DNA of 64,000 bases, taken from Sabethes cyaneus (taxonomy: Eukaryota > Arthropoda > Insecta > Diptera > Culicidae). Shown here in pieces: positions 1 to 11,262 of this stretch. Every line of letters begins with the position of its first letter. Within the stretch, counting starts at the first letter, position 1. The stretch covers positions 54,026,949 through 54,090,948 of the forward strand of contig NC_071355.1 in assembly GCF_943734655.1 (NCBI RefSeq). The letters run 5' to 3'. A program made the position numbers and the translations under genes. A model generated the notes under the pieces. The model saw only the letters and a program-made list of their open reading frames with translations. It was not told where the DNA came from and searched no databases.

Positions 1-40
1 CAGAGGCCGCAAGTGTTGTCGGCGATCCGCACATCTGTCA

Positions 41-375
41 AGCAGGGATGGTTCGATCACTTTGACTCAATTTTGATTCTTTTAACAGTATTGTCTAAAC
101 CGAGCAAAAAATTGAAATTTCAATGGAGCATCTGTAGAACTAGTTATTATATGCAATTTTGCTAAATAATGCTAATCTGTATCTTTTGCATTTCTACTGC
201 TATAAGGTTACTACCCTGTTGGTAACCAAGATATAGAAAAAATTTTTTCTGCAATATTTTAGATAATAACTAGTTCTTCAAATGTTCTATACATAACTTT
301 TTCAAATTTTGCTTGGCTGAGACGGTACTATCAAATGAATCAAAACTAAACCAAAGTGATCGAACGATTCCTGCT
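41..375. mobile_element. Foldback MITE with 4-bp target duplication
   Basis: The two halves are inverted copies of each other: the first ~75 bases (AGCAGGGATGGTTCGATCAC onward) match the reverse complement of the last ~75. The centre is a short palindrome around 207-228 (GGTTAC / GTAACC). The element is flanked by GTCA at 37-40 and 376-379, a likely target-site duplication. It has no coding capacity, so it is a non-autonomous element. The superfamily cannot be decided from the ends alone. Confidence 0.8.
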
Positions 376-590
376 GTCATAGTTTATTCGCTTTTCTTTA
401 CCAGCTCTTTTCAGTTTAGTTCCTAGCCCTCGCATTGACTCATCGGGCTGGTACCGAATGACCCAATAACAAATACCCGAAATCCAAATGGCCGAATTTC
501 ATCAACTGTCACAAAAGGCTGAAATTGTATTTGATCGAATCACAACAGACCGAACCCACATTTGGCGAAAGAAATAAGTATCAACCATCT

Positions 591-2689
591 ATAGAGTAAG
601 GAGGGGTAAAAGTGCGATGCGGGTAAAAGTGCGATTCAATAATTCATCGGTGCAGATTTCGAGTAAATTGACTACAGTGGCATGGATGGGTGAATACTTT
701 GACAGCTTAAATCTAACATAAACTTTGGTTGCTTACGAAGCATAGTTGCTGAGTTATGTGCAAATGTTATTTTAGGGCGGTTTTGATGTAATTTTTCGTT
801 ATACGGCAAATACGATTTCAACAGGAGGATATTACTTCTTGAAAATTTGTAGCAGCGTTTTACATCACTCACAAATCTGTTTGGAAAATACGGTGAAAAT
901 AATTTACGAGATATATTTCGCTTTTCCGTAATTTAATTTAACCCCGTCAAGCGCCTAGCGGGGTGAAGGTGCGATTCACGGACGGGGCAAAAGTGCGATT
1001 CATGGACGAGGCAAAAATGTATAGCTAATTATATACAGCTTTAGGCACTATATTACAGATACTAGAAATGGAAGATCTGAAGAAAACTGTGTGCTCTACA
1101 AATGTTGGTCTAAGGAAAACAATGTTTTTCCGCTGATGAAACAAAAAACAAACGTTTGGAAAAGTTTCGATCTAACGGAGGCTGCAATACACCAGCGCAA
1201 AATAAGAAAGGTGCAAATTGAGAATATTCCTTACCGAAACATAACGCCGATTGAAGATAATATGGTTTTGTTGACTACTGTTGTGCTAATTTCATGGATT
1301 CGAGCTTCGAACTTTTGCCCCGCGGTATTCGCACTTTTGCCCCGCTAGTGGGGTAAAAGTGCGAATCTGCACTTGATCAGAAGAAAGAAGAATTTACTTT
1401 GCAAAACACTATTACTGCAGATGATTTATAGTTGAATGTGAAGACATTGAGTTACTGCATCACTATAAAATATATTATGTTGTTGTCCTTCTTTAAATCT
1501 CACGAAAATTGGGTCCCAAAATTTGTGATAAAAAGATGATTTTTTAGAAGGAACGATAAAGCTTCCCATTATGACTACCAGAGTATAGTTTTTTCTTTTT
1601 TAAAAAGATGCAGAGCACTAAAAAATTAAAAAACAATAATATTGTAATTTATTCTCCCTTGACATTAGAGATCTTGCTTGACATAACGAAAATAACACGT
1701 TTCTGGCAACAATGATAACTTTTTCTCACTGGCAACTCTGGTTTGACATTAGAGCAGCTGATCGTTTTGACAGTTACAGCTTACAGCTTCGCAGTTGTCT
1801 CTTGTGCTTGTCTGCGTTTTGCTGGTCGTGAGGAAGTGGAACATCAAATTTGTACTAGTTATCGGATAAATGTTTTGTTTCGGGCAATGTATTCCAATCC
1901 ATCGATTCACGGTGCTAGACTTTGTCCAAATCTAGTTTGCGCTAAGAATGACTAAACGATGTCAAACTGATGGCCAACAGTATAATCTCGGTACAATCGA
2001 CCCCGCAGAACAGTATGAAAAAAAAACGCCAACCGAAACTGGCACCGTATTATCAATCAGATTGGTATGTTCTGCTACTCCGATGTGAATCAGCAGTAGG
2101 GCGAACGGCAGACCAAAAATTTCTGTGCGTTTCTAACCAAACACGGTCGCATCTCGATGGCGGGTGTTGCATCCGAAAACTGAAGCCATCCACGCTGTGA
2201 CCAAGTGCAGTCACTACGCTTATTGCTGATTTTGACAAAGGCCTTAATTAAACTGAGATGACCGGAACCGGAAAATGAGCTGTAAACTCAGAAAATGTTT
2301 TAGGTCGCGATTGCCAAGCCATTTCCTGACTTTGCAACTTTTGACTTTTTGACACACTATCACATGAGCGTGAAGGTAAACAAAAAGTTTTCCGTGACAT
2401 TTCAAGACATACTATGGTTTCTTTTTATAATTCGTGTTGTCTAGACACCGCTTGACACAACCATGCACAACTATAGTTTGTCTATATAAGGTTGCCCAAA
2501 TGTTTATTTTTTGTTCAAAGTTTCACAAAATTAAAAAAAAGGTCTTTAACTGGAATAGCCTAAAAATATAAAATTGAATATCAAAATATGTACCCTAACC
2601 TCATCGATTCAAGCTAAAAACGACATAGGGCTTTAGGACCCAATTGATGACAACTTCAAACATCGCACTTATGCCCCACCCTACTCTAT
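591..2689. mobile_element. 2.1 kb terminal-inverted-repeat DNA element
   Basis: The ends are inverted copies over 29 bases: 591-619 (ATAGAGTAAGGAGGGGTAAA...) against 2661-2689, with about four mismatches. TCT lies outside both ends (588-590 and 2690-2692), a possible 3-bp target duplication. Inside the left end the motif GGGG(T/C)AAAAGTGCGAT recurs at 603-618, 621-636, 961-976 and 984-1000. An inverted pair of the same motif forms a hairpin at 1327-1366 (16 of 17 bases paired, 6-base loop). Repeated subterminal motifs are typical transposase-binding sites. Short open stretches inside (for example 1091-1348 and 1743-1955) match no transposase I recognise, so this is a non-autonomous or decayed copy. 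Confidence 0.7.
1327..1366. repeat. Hairpin of the GGGGYAAAAGTGCGAAT motif
   Basis: Two inverted copies of a 17-base motif (1327-1343 and 1350-1366) differ at one base and are separated by the loop GCTAGT. It lies within the 2.1 kb element and repeats that element's subterminal motif. Confidence 0.75.
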
Positions 2690-3334
2690 TCTACTGTTTG
2701 TGATAGCATCAAAATAATTGAAAGATATTTTCCTGCGTTTTAAAAAATATCAGACAATGAAGAAAAAACACAATCCGTAAATTTCACCTTAGTCTCAGAA
2801 AAACAAGACACACAAACTCAGCGCTTAATTTTTTACTTTGGAAAATATTTGTACTACAAACAGTAGAGTATAGATGATTCATACTTCTTCCTTTCACTGA
2901 GCGGGAAACTAGCAGTCATTAACTTATCGTCGGAGAGCTCAATTTCAGAAGCAGTTTTTGGGTCCAAAAGCGTGGTTTTGTTTATAGAAATGTATTCATT
3001 GTATTCTTCTCGCCAACCTGAACACAGCGAATATATTTTCATGAACAGAATTTTTGTGTTAACCAAAAATAACTGCTTTTGAAATATTCAAAATTGATGA
3101 CGACTAATTTCACCTTAAGCGCAAATGAGTTACACTCATTATAAAGTGCGAGACCAATTTACTAAGATGATTTAGGAGAGGGGGGGGTCCGCTATTTAAG
3201 TACATGTATTTTCCTAGGTTTCTGATAGTAAAGGTTATTCCTTAGTTAAGTCCGAACGAGCGACAGCGAGTAGGGAGAGACAGTACATAACCAACATTTC
3301 GTAGGTCGTCATTCGTAGGTAATCCTCTATTGTG
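2690..3334. other. Non-coding stretch, nothing recognised
   Basis: AT-rich sequence between the 2.1 kb element and the 16-bp tandem array. It contains a G-rich run at 3177-3187. No coding stretch longer than about 70 codons and no recognisable repeat end was seen. Confidence 0.5.
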
Positions 3335-3660
3335 CCTACCATACATTATGCCTTTTGCACATTATGTCTATCATCTGTTATACATATAGTCCACTATGCT
3401 CAACGTCCGTTTTGCCCGATACCGATGTATTTATGCCTAACGTCCATTATAGCTAACATTCGTATGCCTATTGTCCATTATATCTATCATTCATTATGCC
3501 TGTCATCTATTATGCCTATCATCTATTATGCCCAACGTCAATTATGCCTAACGTCAATTATACCTAACGTCCATTATGCCTATCGTCCATTATGCCTAAC
3601 GCCCATTATGCCTAACGTCCACTATGCTTAACGTACATTATGCCTTACGTCCGTATGTCT
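3335..3660. repeat. 16-bp tandem repeat array
   Basis: About twenty degenerate copies of a 16-base unit of the form CATTATGCCTAACGTC. The last four units (about 3602-3650) are the most regular. Because three units make 48 bases, one frame stays open for 99 codons (3332-3631) with a repeating pattern of short hydrophobic and HYA motifs. That reading frame is a by-product of the repeat, not a gene. Confidence 0.9.
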
Positions 3661-3689
3661 AATGAGGTACGCCCTTCGCCTCCCATGAA

Positions 3690-4185
3690 CAGTGACTAAT
3701 GAAGGCGATGAACTGGAAGTGGTTGACGAGTTCATATGTTTGGTATCTTTCGTCTTCACAAAACGCTTCGCTCAAGGAGCATTCGCCAGCACGGTGATCA
3801 TCTACGTATTTGAGACGTTAACTTTGTCTACGGAAAACATACGTGCACTTGCGGTATTTGAACGAAAGGCGTTGCGAACTATTTTTGGCGGAATACAAAC
3901 GGAAAACGGACTGTGGCAGAGGCGTATGAACCACGAGCTGCTGCTAGTACTGCCAGGGGGATTTCCATCGTACACCTGGCAAAAGTTGGAAAACTACGGT
4001 AGGCCGGCCACCTCGCAAGGATGCCGAATGACAGTGCAGTGAAATCCGTTCTCTTCAAGAACCCCACCGGCACCAGGAATAGAGGGACGCTCAACGAATT
4101 GACGAAGAGTAGCCCAGGGTCGAGTACAGTGGAGAGGAATTCATGAAACAGCAAGAGCCACTCCGGATCTAAGAAGTACTTCGGC
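3690..4185 (+). mobile_element. LINE fragment, C-terminal end of reverse transcriptase ORF
   Basis: Translation shows the conserved tail found downstream of the reverse transcriptase in an insect LINE family: LEVVDEF near the start, LAVFERKALRTIFGG at about 3850-3895 and RRMNHEL at about 3920. The next frame carries a degraded copy of the NPTGTR-type end. A stretch after the first 40 codons is missing relative to the copy at 30.6-32.2 kb. The fragment has frameshifts and no start; it is dead. The clade is not resolved. Confidence 0.85.
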
Positions 4186-4194
4186 GCACTTATT

Positions 4195-4395
4195 TTTACC
4201 TCAGTCCTCTTAGATTCTACTTACAGTTTGGCGTAGATTGCCTCTTAACTATGACATCAAAGTCAACTGGGAAACACAGGAGTTGGCTACTTTTGCTAAA
4301 AATCGTACCTCTCGTTTCGATGCCTGCTCTTCGGATCATACCCGCACACGCAGATCAAGAGCGATTTTGAACAGCGGGCTTTCACGTTGACTCAA
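4195..4395 (-). mobile_element. LINE fragment, reverse transcriptase palm region
   Basis: The reverse strand matches the segment at about 31000-31160, which encodes the region around the YADD catalytic box. Shared stretches include TGGCGTAGATTGCCTC against TGGCGTAAATTGCCTC, and CCTCTCGTTTCGATRCC. It lies back to back with the + strand LINE fragment ending near 4185, so the two pieces of one LINE family are inverted relative to each other. Confidence 0.8.
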
Positions 4396-6336
4396 CCCCC
4401 GCCGACCCGCCTGGACTATTTCATTATCTGCTTTAGAATGATACTAAATGTGCTGTTTTATTTTCATGTTCTATCCATTCCGAACTGTTGAGTTTTATTA
4501 ACATGTATTTGAAACCTTCCTAATATAATTATAATAGTCTCATTATTCGTCCACTAAAAGCAATGCCAATATGAACTTTGCATCAAACGAAAAACTGGAT
4601 GGATACGGCAAATGGATTAATTATCGACTGGAATGCTTAAAAACCATAACCACAACTTCGACGAAAATAGCCGAACTCGCAAACACTTTTGCTTTATTTG
4701 TTTGGCATTTAAAATCATTATCACATTCACTCCGATTCGGCATATACCCATCCGGGTGGCGGTAGCGACGTGCGGCGGTTTATGTAAGTGCTATTATCGG
4801 TAAAATATCCGATCACAAGCAGTGCAAATTAATACTACGAATTTTGATGAGGTCCTTCCGGCCTTTCTCATTTTATCCCCCGAAAAGTCCCTCAACAACG
4901 ACAACGTACACGGCGTTCTAAGCTTCAATTATTCAAATGTCTCCGCTGCAAATTCAATCCATTATATTTATTCCATTCGTATCTGTATACATTTCATGTT
5001 TATTAACATTTCAAAAGAGTAATGGAACATAATTAATGGAAATACACACATCGACGCTTTTTCGAAGCGGCATCCTTATCCTACAATGCGGCTTAATGCA
5101 ATCTGGGGGGCGCGTCACGCTACAGCGCCGCCGGTGTTATGGTCCTGACCCGCGAGGCCAGAGCCACTCACGGGCCGTCAATGTTGCAATAATTATCTCC
5201 GCTGCAACAAGAGTATCGCTCGCCGATGGATGCAAAACAGGGGGTATCAATATGTATGTTTGTGTATGTGTTTGGAAGTGTGTAATATCGATTGCATCGA
5301 AACTCGGTACCCCGCATCGCATCGTGTACACTAATCAAACAAAACCGGGTAATGATAATTGTGCAAATATTTGTAATATATTCGCTACACACAATTGAGG
5401 TCTCGGATGAATCGACTGGCTGCCGACCGCCTCCCTCACAGTTCACGTAGTCTACAATTCGTTCGGACAACATTTCCGGCCGATTTGCACTGCCGTAACA
5501 GAGCGGACCGCTTTAGGCTCGAAACACGAAACTATCAGCAAAAAGAATGAAGCATTCGAAATGAATAATTTATTATCACCACTCCCCATTAATTATTCAT
5601 CTGGGAGCCCAACAGACGAAACGGGACCGATGAAAATAATAGGCTCTTCCAGGGAACTTATTATTCGAAATGCGACAAAAAACACACACACACACATATT
5701 TTCATGCAGGATTATTAAAAATCTTCCTTCAGCAAATAACGGGATCCGTTTCGGCAGTGGTTTGCACCTGTAGGTGGATTACTGCAATGTTACAACAAAT
5801 TCGAAAAAAAAACAATCCACCACATACATTGTACCGCTATCTAACAACCGCATGGGAACAATTTAAACTGCGAAAACACTTCAATCGTATTTATTATAAG
5901 GTTTCACAGTACAATATGCGCCATAAATTAATTGCACCGCAACTAAATTATTGATGAAGCTCATAGGAAAATTTCCGAGCTATCGCACACATATTTTTAC
6001 ACAAAAAAAATATATGTAGGCAATATTTTCATCCACGGGAAGAACCCGTGTGTCCCGAGACACAGGAACCGGTAACCGCCGCTGTTGTAATAAAAAGTTA
6101 CATCCACTATCATAAATCATTAGCCAGGTAAACACAGCCGAACGTTCCCACTTGACTAAATACTGTCGGAGTATTAGCTATGGACGGATTAAATATTAGC
6201 TGCACACAGGAGCAGGATGCTCCATCGTTAACTTGCGCGCTAAATGCTGATGTTGTTAACCGTACTCGGAGTGAGTTTGATCATTTAAACGCGTTCTGCT
6301 TGAGGACAACATTAGTAATTGCAATGATAGCATAGT
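4396..6336. other. Intronic-type DNA without recognised gene
   Basis: About 1.9 kb with no transposon signature. Open stretches of 60-120 codons on both strands (for example 5036-5398 and 5168-5473) overlap one another and match no family I know. A short CA run sits at 5681-5696. Base composition is closer to the exon-flanking DNA than to the element-rich blocks, so it may be old single-copy intron sequence. Confidence 0.45.
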
Positions 6337-6903
6337 TCACCAACAATTAGAATCGTTTAAACAATTTGAAAACTCATATGGTGATAAAACTTCAACTAAC
6401 ACTTCAACCGGAGGCCAAAGACACCCCATTCCATGTAGGTACGGCAGCACCGGGCGGGAACCCGGGAAGTTCAACTCCATATTCCGACGGACAAGCTCTT
6501 CAGGAGAGCTAACAAAGTAGTGCATTATGCGGGTTGGTACAAAGTAATAATTCAAATTGGACGAACACCGACGCTGCTGCGAATTCGTCGGATCGGCACC
6601 GGAATGCTCTCCGGCACTCGCTGCAAAGTTTAATCGAAGCTTAATCACTATTATGACTGAGTAAACAGCAGTGGCAATGTACACCGACAGCAGGATGTCA
6701 GCAAACTCGGGCGGCTGCACAAAGTGCGCTTCGTAGTTTTGCACACACATGCACAGTCTTGCTCGACTGAAATGGATTGTCGGATCCGTTGCAAATGCTA
6801 CTTTTGCATACATATTTCTAAATTTATCAAGCAAATATTTGAACTTATGACTATGAGCTGCTTGCTGCAGTCGTCGATGCCTGAATAGAGCCGGCACCTG
6901 CAA
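6337..6903 (-). other. 188-codon open stretch of unknown status
   Basis: The longest non-repetitive open frame outside the transposons. It has Met at its start, one possible hydrophobic segment (about residues 67-90: FADILLSVYIATAVYSVIIV) and no recognised domain. It runs opposite to the two host exons. A GC-rich CGGCC-type run (6905-6930) lies just upstream of its start. No splice signal, promoter or relative is evident. Chance openness is quite possible. Confidence 0.2.
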
Positions 6904-7719
6904 ACGGCCCGGCCCGGCCCGACCGGCCGTTCAAATCCTGCAACTAGACGCAGACGGGACCATCAGCCAGAAGTGGAAAGTTATTGAGTAGTTAAGCTCA
7001 ATGTAATGTGGTTCAGCTTCCGGACAGGTGCACTACGTATTACAAATTGATTCTTTTCGGCATTACATCTATCTCGAGCAGTTTAACCGATAAGATTAAA
7101 TCTATAACCTGTGTATATTTGAACGAAAGTAAAGTAAATTTTAGGCATCAGTCTAGTGCCCTACTCTCATCTATATTTATTTTTCGAATCCTATAAAGTC
7201 CCATCCTTCGAGAGCATCGTTCGGAACTTACATTGATTTGTAGATGCAAACAAAAGGAGATATCGCTGCATTTGAGCTTGTTATTTATAATATTCTGCAT
7301 GTCAGCTTCAAGCAATGCTGTTTTATGGCAAAGAGATCTTTGAAGTCTCTATCACATGCTGACGAATTTAGTTTTACTCCTCTCAACTCATAAATCAATG
7401 TTGACTATATTGAAACACTGCCAACAGCAAGCAAGTAAAATGTAACTAGATCAAATAAAGCATATGTTTCGAAAGTTTGATAAATATGTTTTCCAATTGG
7501 TACAATATTTGCTAAAAATGACACACACGCAAAACTTGTTCAACTCAATTCCATTATTTCGCATTCTTCTCTTGAGAAATGAAAAATGTTTCTCCTTCTA
7601 CTTGACCTCGAATTTTCGAATGTTCTTGACTAGGGTCGTCTATTAGAGCGTCTGTTCAGTAGTTAGTAGTATTAGTAGTGAGTAGAATCCTTAGTCCTTG
7701 GTAAATCTTTTCTGTAGGT
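6904..7719. other. Non-coding stretch
   Basis: Begins with the GC-rich GGCCCGGCCC run at 6907-6930, then AT-rich sequence with only short open frames. No repeat end or domain recognised. Confidence 0.45.
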
Positions 7720-8530
7720 AGCTACTCTGCGAATGCGAGTCGATGATTTGAGATCCAATAAAGTAAAATTTCCCCAACTTGCTAGTTCGATTATCAGTGC
7801 ACGTGACATAAACAAATATGAAACATTAAGACCGGTTTGCAATTCAATCTTCCTCCTACCAACCACTGAGCAAGAAGCTGTTTTGAAAATTAAGGAATTG
7901 GTAATCGGCAAAGCCTGCGGCGTACACGGAACCTTAGCTAAGTTCGTCAAGAGACATCATCAGATTTTTGCAATACTCCGACAAGATTCTTTCAATGAAT
8001 CTGTTTCAACTGGACGTTTTTCGGATTGCTAGAGTAATCTCTATCCATAAAGGTGGCAACAAGTTGGACGTTAATAACAATCGACCAATATCAAATTTGC
8101 CGGTGTTACTTTCTACGACACGGGGTACTCTACAGTTGCCAATACGGATTCCGAGAGGGATCCAGCACATGGACGGCAGTATATTAGCTGCTAGATGAGA
8201 TCTACGATGTCAGAGGGTCGCGTAAAATTGGAATGCTGTTTCTGGACTTTAAAAAAGCTTTCAACGCGATAGATCACCAAGCTCTACTCCTCAATGACCT
8301 TCAGGCAAACAAAAAAACTAGACTGTTATGACATCTGAGAAATATCCAACAATCTATTTAGGGACTATTTAACTGATAGAAAGCAGAATGTGCTAATCAA
8401 TGGATCTAATAGCTCGAACCACTACGCAATCGTAAACGTTCCACAAGGAAGTAATGTAGACCTTTACTATTTCTTCTTTATATCAACGATATGGCAAACC
8501 TGAAGCTTCATGGAAAGCCTAGATTATTCG
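7720..8530 (+). mobile_element. Jockey/CR1-type LINE reverse transcriptase fragment
   Basis: Several conserved blocks of a non-LTR reverse transcriptase appear in changing frames. They include FRIARVISIHKGGNKLDVNN then RPISNLPVL (about 8015-8107), and GMLFLDFKKAFNAIDHQ (about 8230-8280), the palm block holding the first catalytic Asp. Next come NGSNSSNHYAIVNVPQGS (about 8400-8452), the turn before YINDM, and RLFAGE in place of the usual FADD near 8524. Frameshifts and stops throughout; the copy is dead. Confidence 0.85.
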
Positions 8531-8573
8531 CAGGCGAGAGAGCACTTTACGATATTCAGATATCATTAGTGTT

Positions 8574-8841
8574 AGAACCTATCGTGGTACAAACATCGAT
8601 ATTGACCACTACCTTTTGATAGTTAAAGTGCGCCAGCGACTTTCCGTTGGTACCAACATTCGGAACCGTCGCCCGCCACAATACAATCTGGAATGACTCC
8701 AGTAACCTAGTATTGTAAGTATTGTGTACGCGCAATACCTTGAGGCTGCGGTGCCAGGTGAGAGAGCTAAACGAAAACCCTCTCGAGGACCGCTGGGATA
8801 CCGTTAAAGCAGCCATCAACAGGGCCGCGGAAGATTCCATT
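8574..8841 (+). mobile_element. LINE endonuclease C-terminal fragment (left part)
   Basis: The frame from 8578 reads VRTYRGTNIDIDHYLLIVKV, the DHYLL block that closes an apurinic-type LINE endonuclease. It is followed by VRQRLSVGTNIRNRRPPQYN, and after a frameshift by EDRWDTVKAAINRAAEDS ending at 8838. The reading frame is cut at ATT (8839-8841) by the foldback element and resumes at 11049. It is the same kind of LINE as the copies at 23.1, 30.6, 62.6 and 63.2 kb or a close relative. Confidence 0.8.
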
Positions 8842-11048
8842 GCGCAGTGGTCCAAAAGGGCGAAAAGTAGAACTTTTTCCTAGTGTTTTGCTTTCATTTT
8901 ACCATTTTTTATAGTCTTTAGCACTTTTATTCGTATGAATATCTCTCTTGATCTAAAATTGTCAAAAGTTAGTTATTGCTTACTATAATGAAAATATAAA
9001 TAATAACTTTTTTGTGTTAGGAAATATAAACATAGTTTCTTCGGCAAAGTTGTGAATATTGTAAAAACAAGCAACTTTGCTGAAGAAATAAAATTTCTAT
9101 CTTTATCGAGTGCTGACCTACAGGGCATATTCTTTGAAATTTCTTCAAACATTATTTTTTCATTCTTAGCTTTTGTTAGTTGCATTTTACAAGTATATAA
9201 TATTCTAGGCAATTATCGTAGCTCCCAGGCGTGGTACACGGGGATAGTGCAACGATCCTACTGGCTCTATAGCAGCACTTCCTAGCCGATATTCGAACAT
9301 ACGACGGCTTGTTAGGCCAGCATCGTACCCCGAAGCAAACTGGGCAGCCTGGAATGGTCTTCAACCGTAATAACTGGAAATTTAGTAGGATTATCTTCAT
9401 CAGCTACAAACCATAATGTTGTATCATAATGTTCATTAGTATAAACCGATTCACTGTTTTCCACCTCCAACACGTCCTTTCCTCATTTGGCAACTGCCTT
9501 TTTGGTATTCATATATTTGTTACGTAACTATTCTCATGACCCCCTCTCCCCCCTATGTAACAACAAGTAACGCTAACTCGACCCCCCTCCCTCCCCTCTA
9601 AGCGTTACGTAATTTGTATACGAAGCCTCAAAACACACGTTTTTGCAGAAGACCGCAAATCTCTGGGACTTCTACTTTCTAAGTTATCATATATTCAAGC
9701 TTTAAATGTCCGTCGCTTCACGAGCCCATGGGGTAAAATGGGGCAAGCGGATTTATGAAAACAACGCTTCATCTTAAAGCTTAAGTCGAGTACTATAAAC
9801 TTGTATGACTTCCGCTTGTCCCCAACCACCCAAATGAGAGTACGGCAAGCATACGTTTTATGTATTTCGCGTTCACGAAAGGCTCGATACACGTCCAATT
9901 TTTTTGTATTAGTAGATAGACACATGGTTTCATTGGCAAAGTTATAGAAAATATAAAGGCAAACAACTTTGCTAAAGAAATTACCTTTCTATCTCTATCG
10001 AGTGCAGAGCTATAGTGCATTTTCCTTGGAAATTCTTTAAAAATAAGTTTTTCATGCTTAGCTTATGTTGGTTGCATTTTACAGGAATATATGGTTCTAG
10101 GCGATTATTGGAGGACTCCAAATACACGTTTTTGCAGAAGATTGTAAATCTCTAGGACCTTTCCTTACAAAGTTATCGCATTTGGCTCGTGAAGATAAGA
10201 AAAAATAAAGCTTACATAAGCGATAACTTTGTAAGGAAAGGTACGCTAAATACGGAACACTTATTTTTAAAGAATTTCCAAGGAAAGTGCTCTATAGCTC
10301 TACACTCGAAAGAGATAGAAATATCATTTCTTCGGCAAAATTGTTTATCTTTAGATTTCCTATAACTTTGCCCAAGAAATTATGTGTCTAACTACGAAAA
10401 CAAAAAGAATGGGCGTGTATCGAGCCTTTAGCGAACGCGAAACACATAAAACGTATGCTTGCCGTATACTCATTTGGATGGTTAGGGATAAGTGGAACCC
10501 ATACAAGTTTATAGTACTCGACTTAATGTCAAGCGCTGATTTCATAAATCCGTTTGTCCCATTTTACCGCATGGGCTCGTGAAGCAATGAAAATTTAAAA
10601 CTTTAATATGCGATAACTCAGCAAGTAAAGGTCCAAGAGATTTGCGGTCTTCTGCAAAAACGTGTATTTCGAGAGCTTCAATAATTGCCTAGAACATTGT
10701 ATTCTTGTGAAATGCAACTAAGAAAAGCTAAGTATGTAAAACTAATTTTTAAAGTTGTTTTAAAGAATATGCCCCATAGTTCAGCACTCGATAAAGATAG
10801 AAATTTTATTTCCTCAGCAAAGTTGCTTGTTTTTACAATATTTACAACTTTGCCGAAGAAACTATGTCTATGTTTTCTTACACAAAAGGATTTTTTTTTC
10901 ATAATAGTAAGCGATGACTAACTTTTGACAGCTTTAGATTAAGGGGGATATTCATACGAACAAAAGTGCTGAAGACCATAAATGATAAAATGAAAACAAA
11001 AGACACTAGGAAAAAAGTTCCACTTTTCGCCCTTTTGGACTACTGTGC
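8842..11048. mobile_element. 2.2 kb foldback (long inverted repeat) DNA element
   Basis: The ends are inverted copies: GCGCAGTGGTCCAAAAGGGC on the left, GCACAGTAGTCCAAAAGGGC on the reverse of the right. Similarity continues for most of each arm (8842-9228 with 10670-11048; 9626-9960 with 10300-10665) and reaches a central hairpin (10158-10179 against 10221-10242). ATT flanks both sides (8839-8841, 11049-11051), giving a 3-bp target duplication. Deleting the element plus one ATT rejoins a LINE reading frame. The left arm carries an extra ~400 bp (9229-9625) with a SINE that the right arm lacks. A ~90-base segment starting CACGTTTTTGCAGAAGA occurs twice in direct orientation (9638 and 10130). 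No transposase is present. Confidence 0.88.
9229..9420 (-). mobile_element. tRNA-derived SINE inside the foldback arm
   Basis: On the reverse strand the sequence has a tRNA-like head with a box-B-like ATGTTCGAATATCGGCTAGG near 9281-9300, preceded by GATGCTGGCCTAACAAGCC. The same head is found at 48540-48610. It is absent from the matching point of the right arm, so it inserted after the foldback formed. The remainder of the insertion to 9625 is C-rich and ends GTTACGTAATTTG-like. Confidence 0.7.
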
Positions 11049-11262
11049 ATTGGGTTAGCTGAAAGGAGTCGACGTAACGAACTTCGACAAGGAAATCCAG
11101 AGGATGTTAGACGAGAATGTTGCAGCAGTGGACCTGTCAAAACGTACAACGATGCAGACAGAAACGGAAACAGTAAACCCAGTTTTTTTCGGGATAAGAT
11201 GTACCGCCTGAAAGAAATTGAGAGCGAGGATGAAGAATACACCCAAATCTCGTTTTACGTCC
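11049..11262 (+). mobile_element. LINE fragment, continuation of the interrupted endonuclease ORF
   Basis: The frame resumes directly with IGLAERSRRNE after the foldback element, then in another frame FDKEIQRMLDENVAAVD. This is the linker between endonuclease and reverse transcriptase in this LINE type. It gives way to a tandem array at about 11262. Confidence 0.75.

Noticed and set aside
5036..5473. Overlapping 120- and 101-codon frames as candidate genes
   Set aside because: They overlap on opposite strands with no splice pair or known domain.
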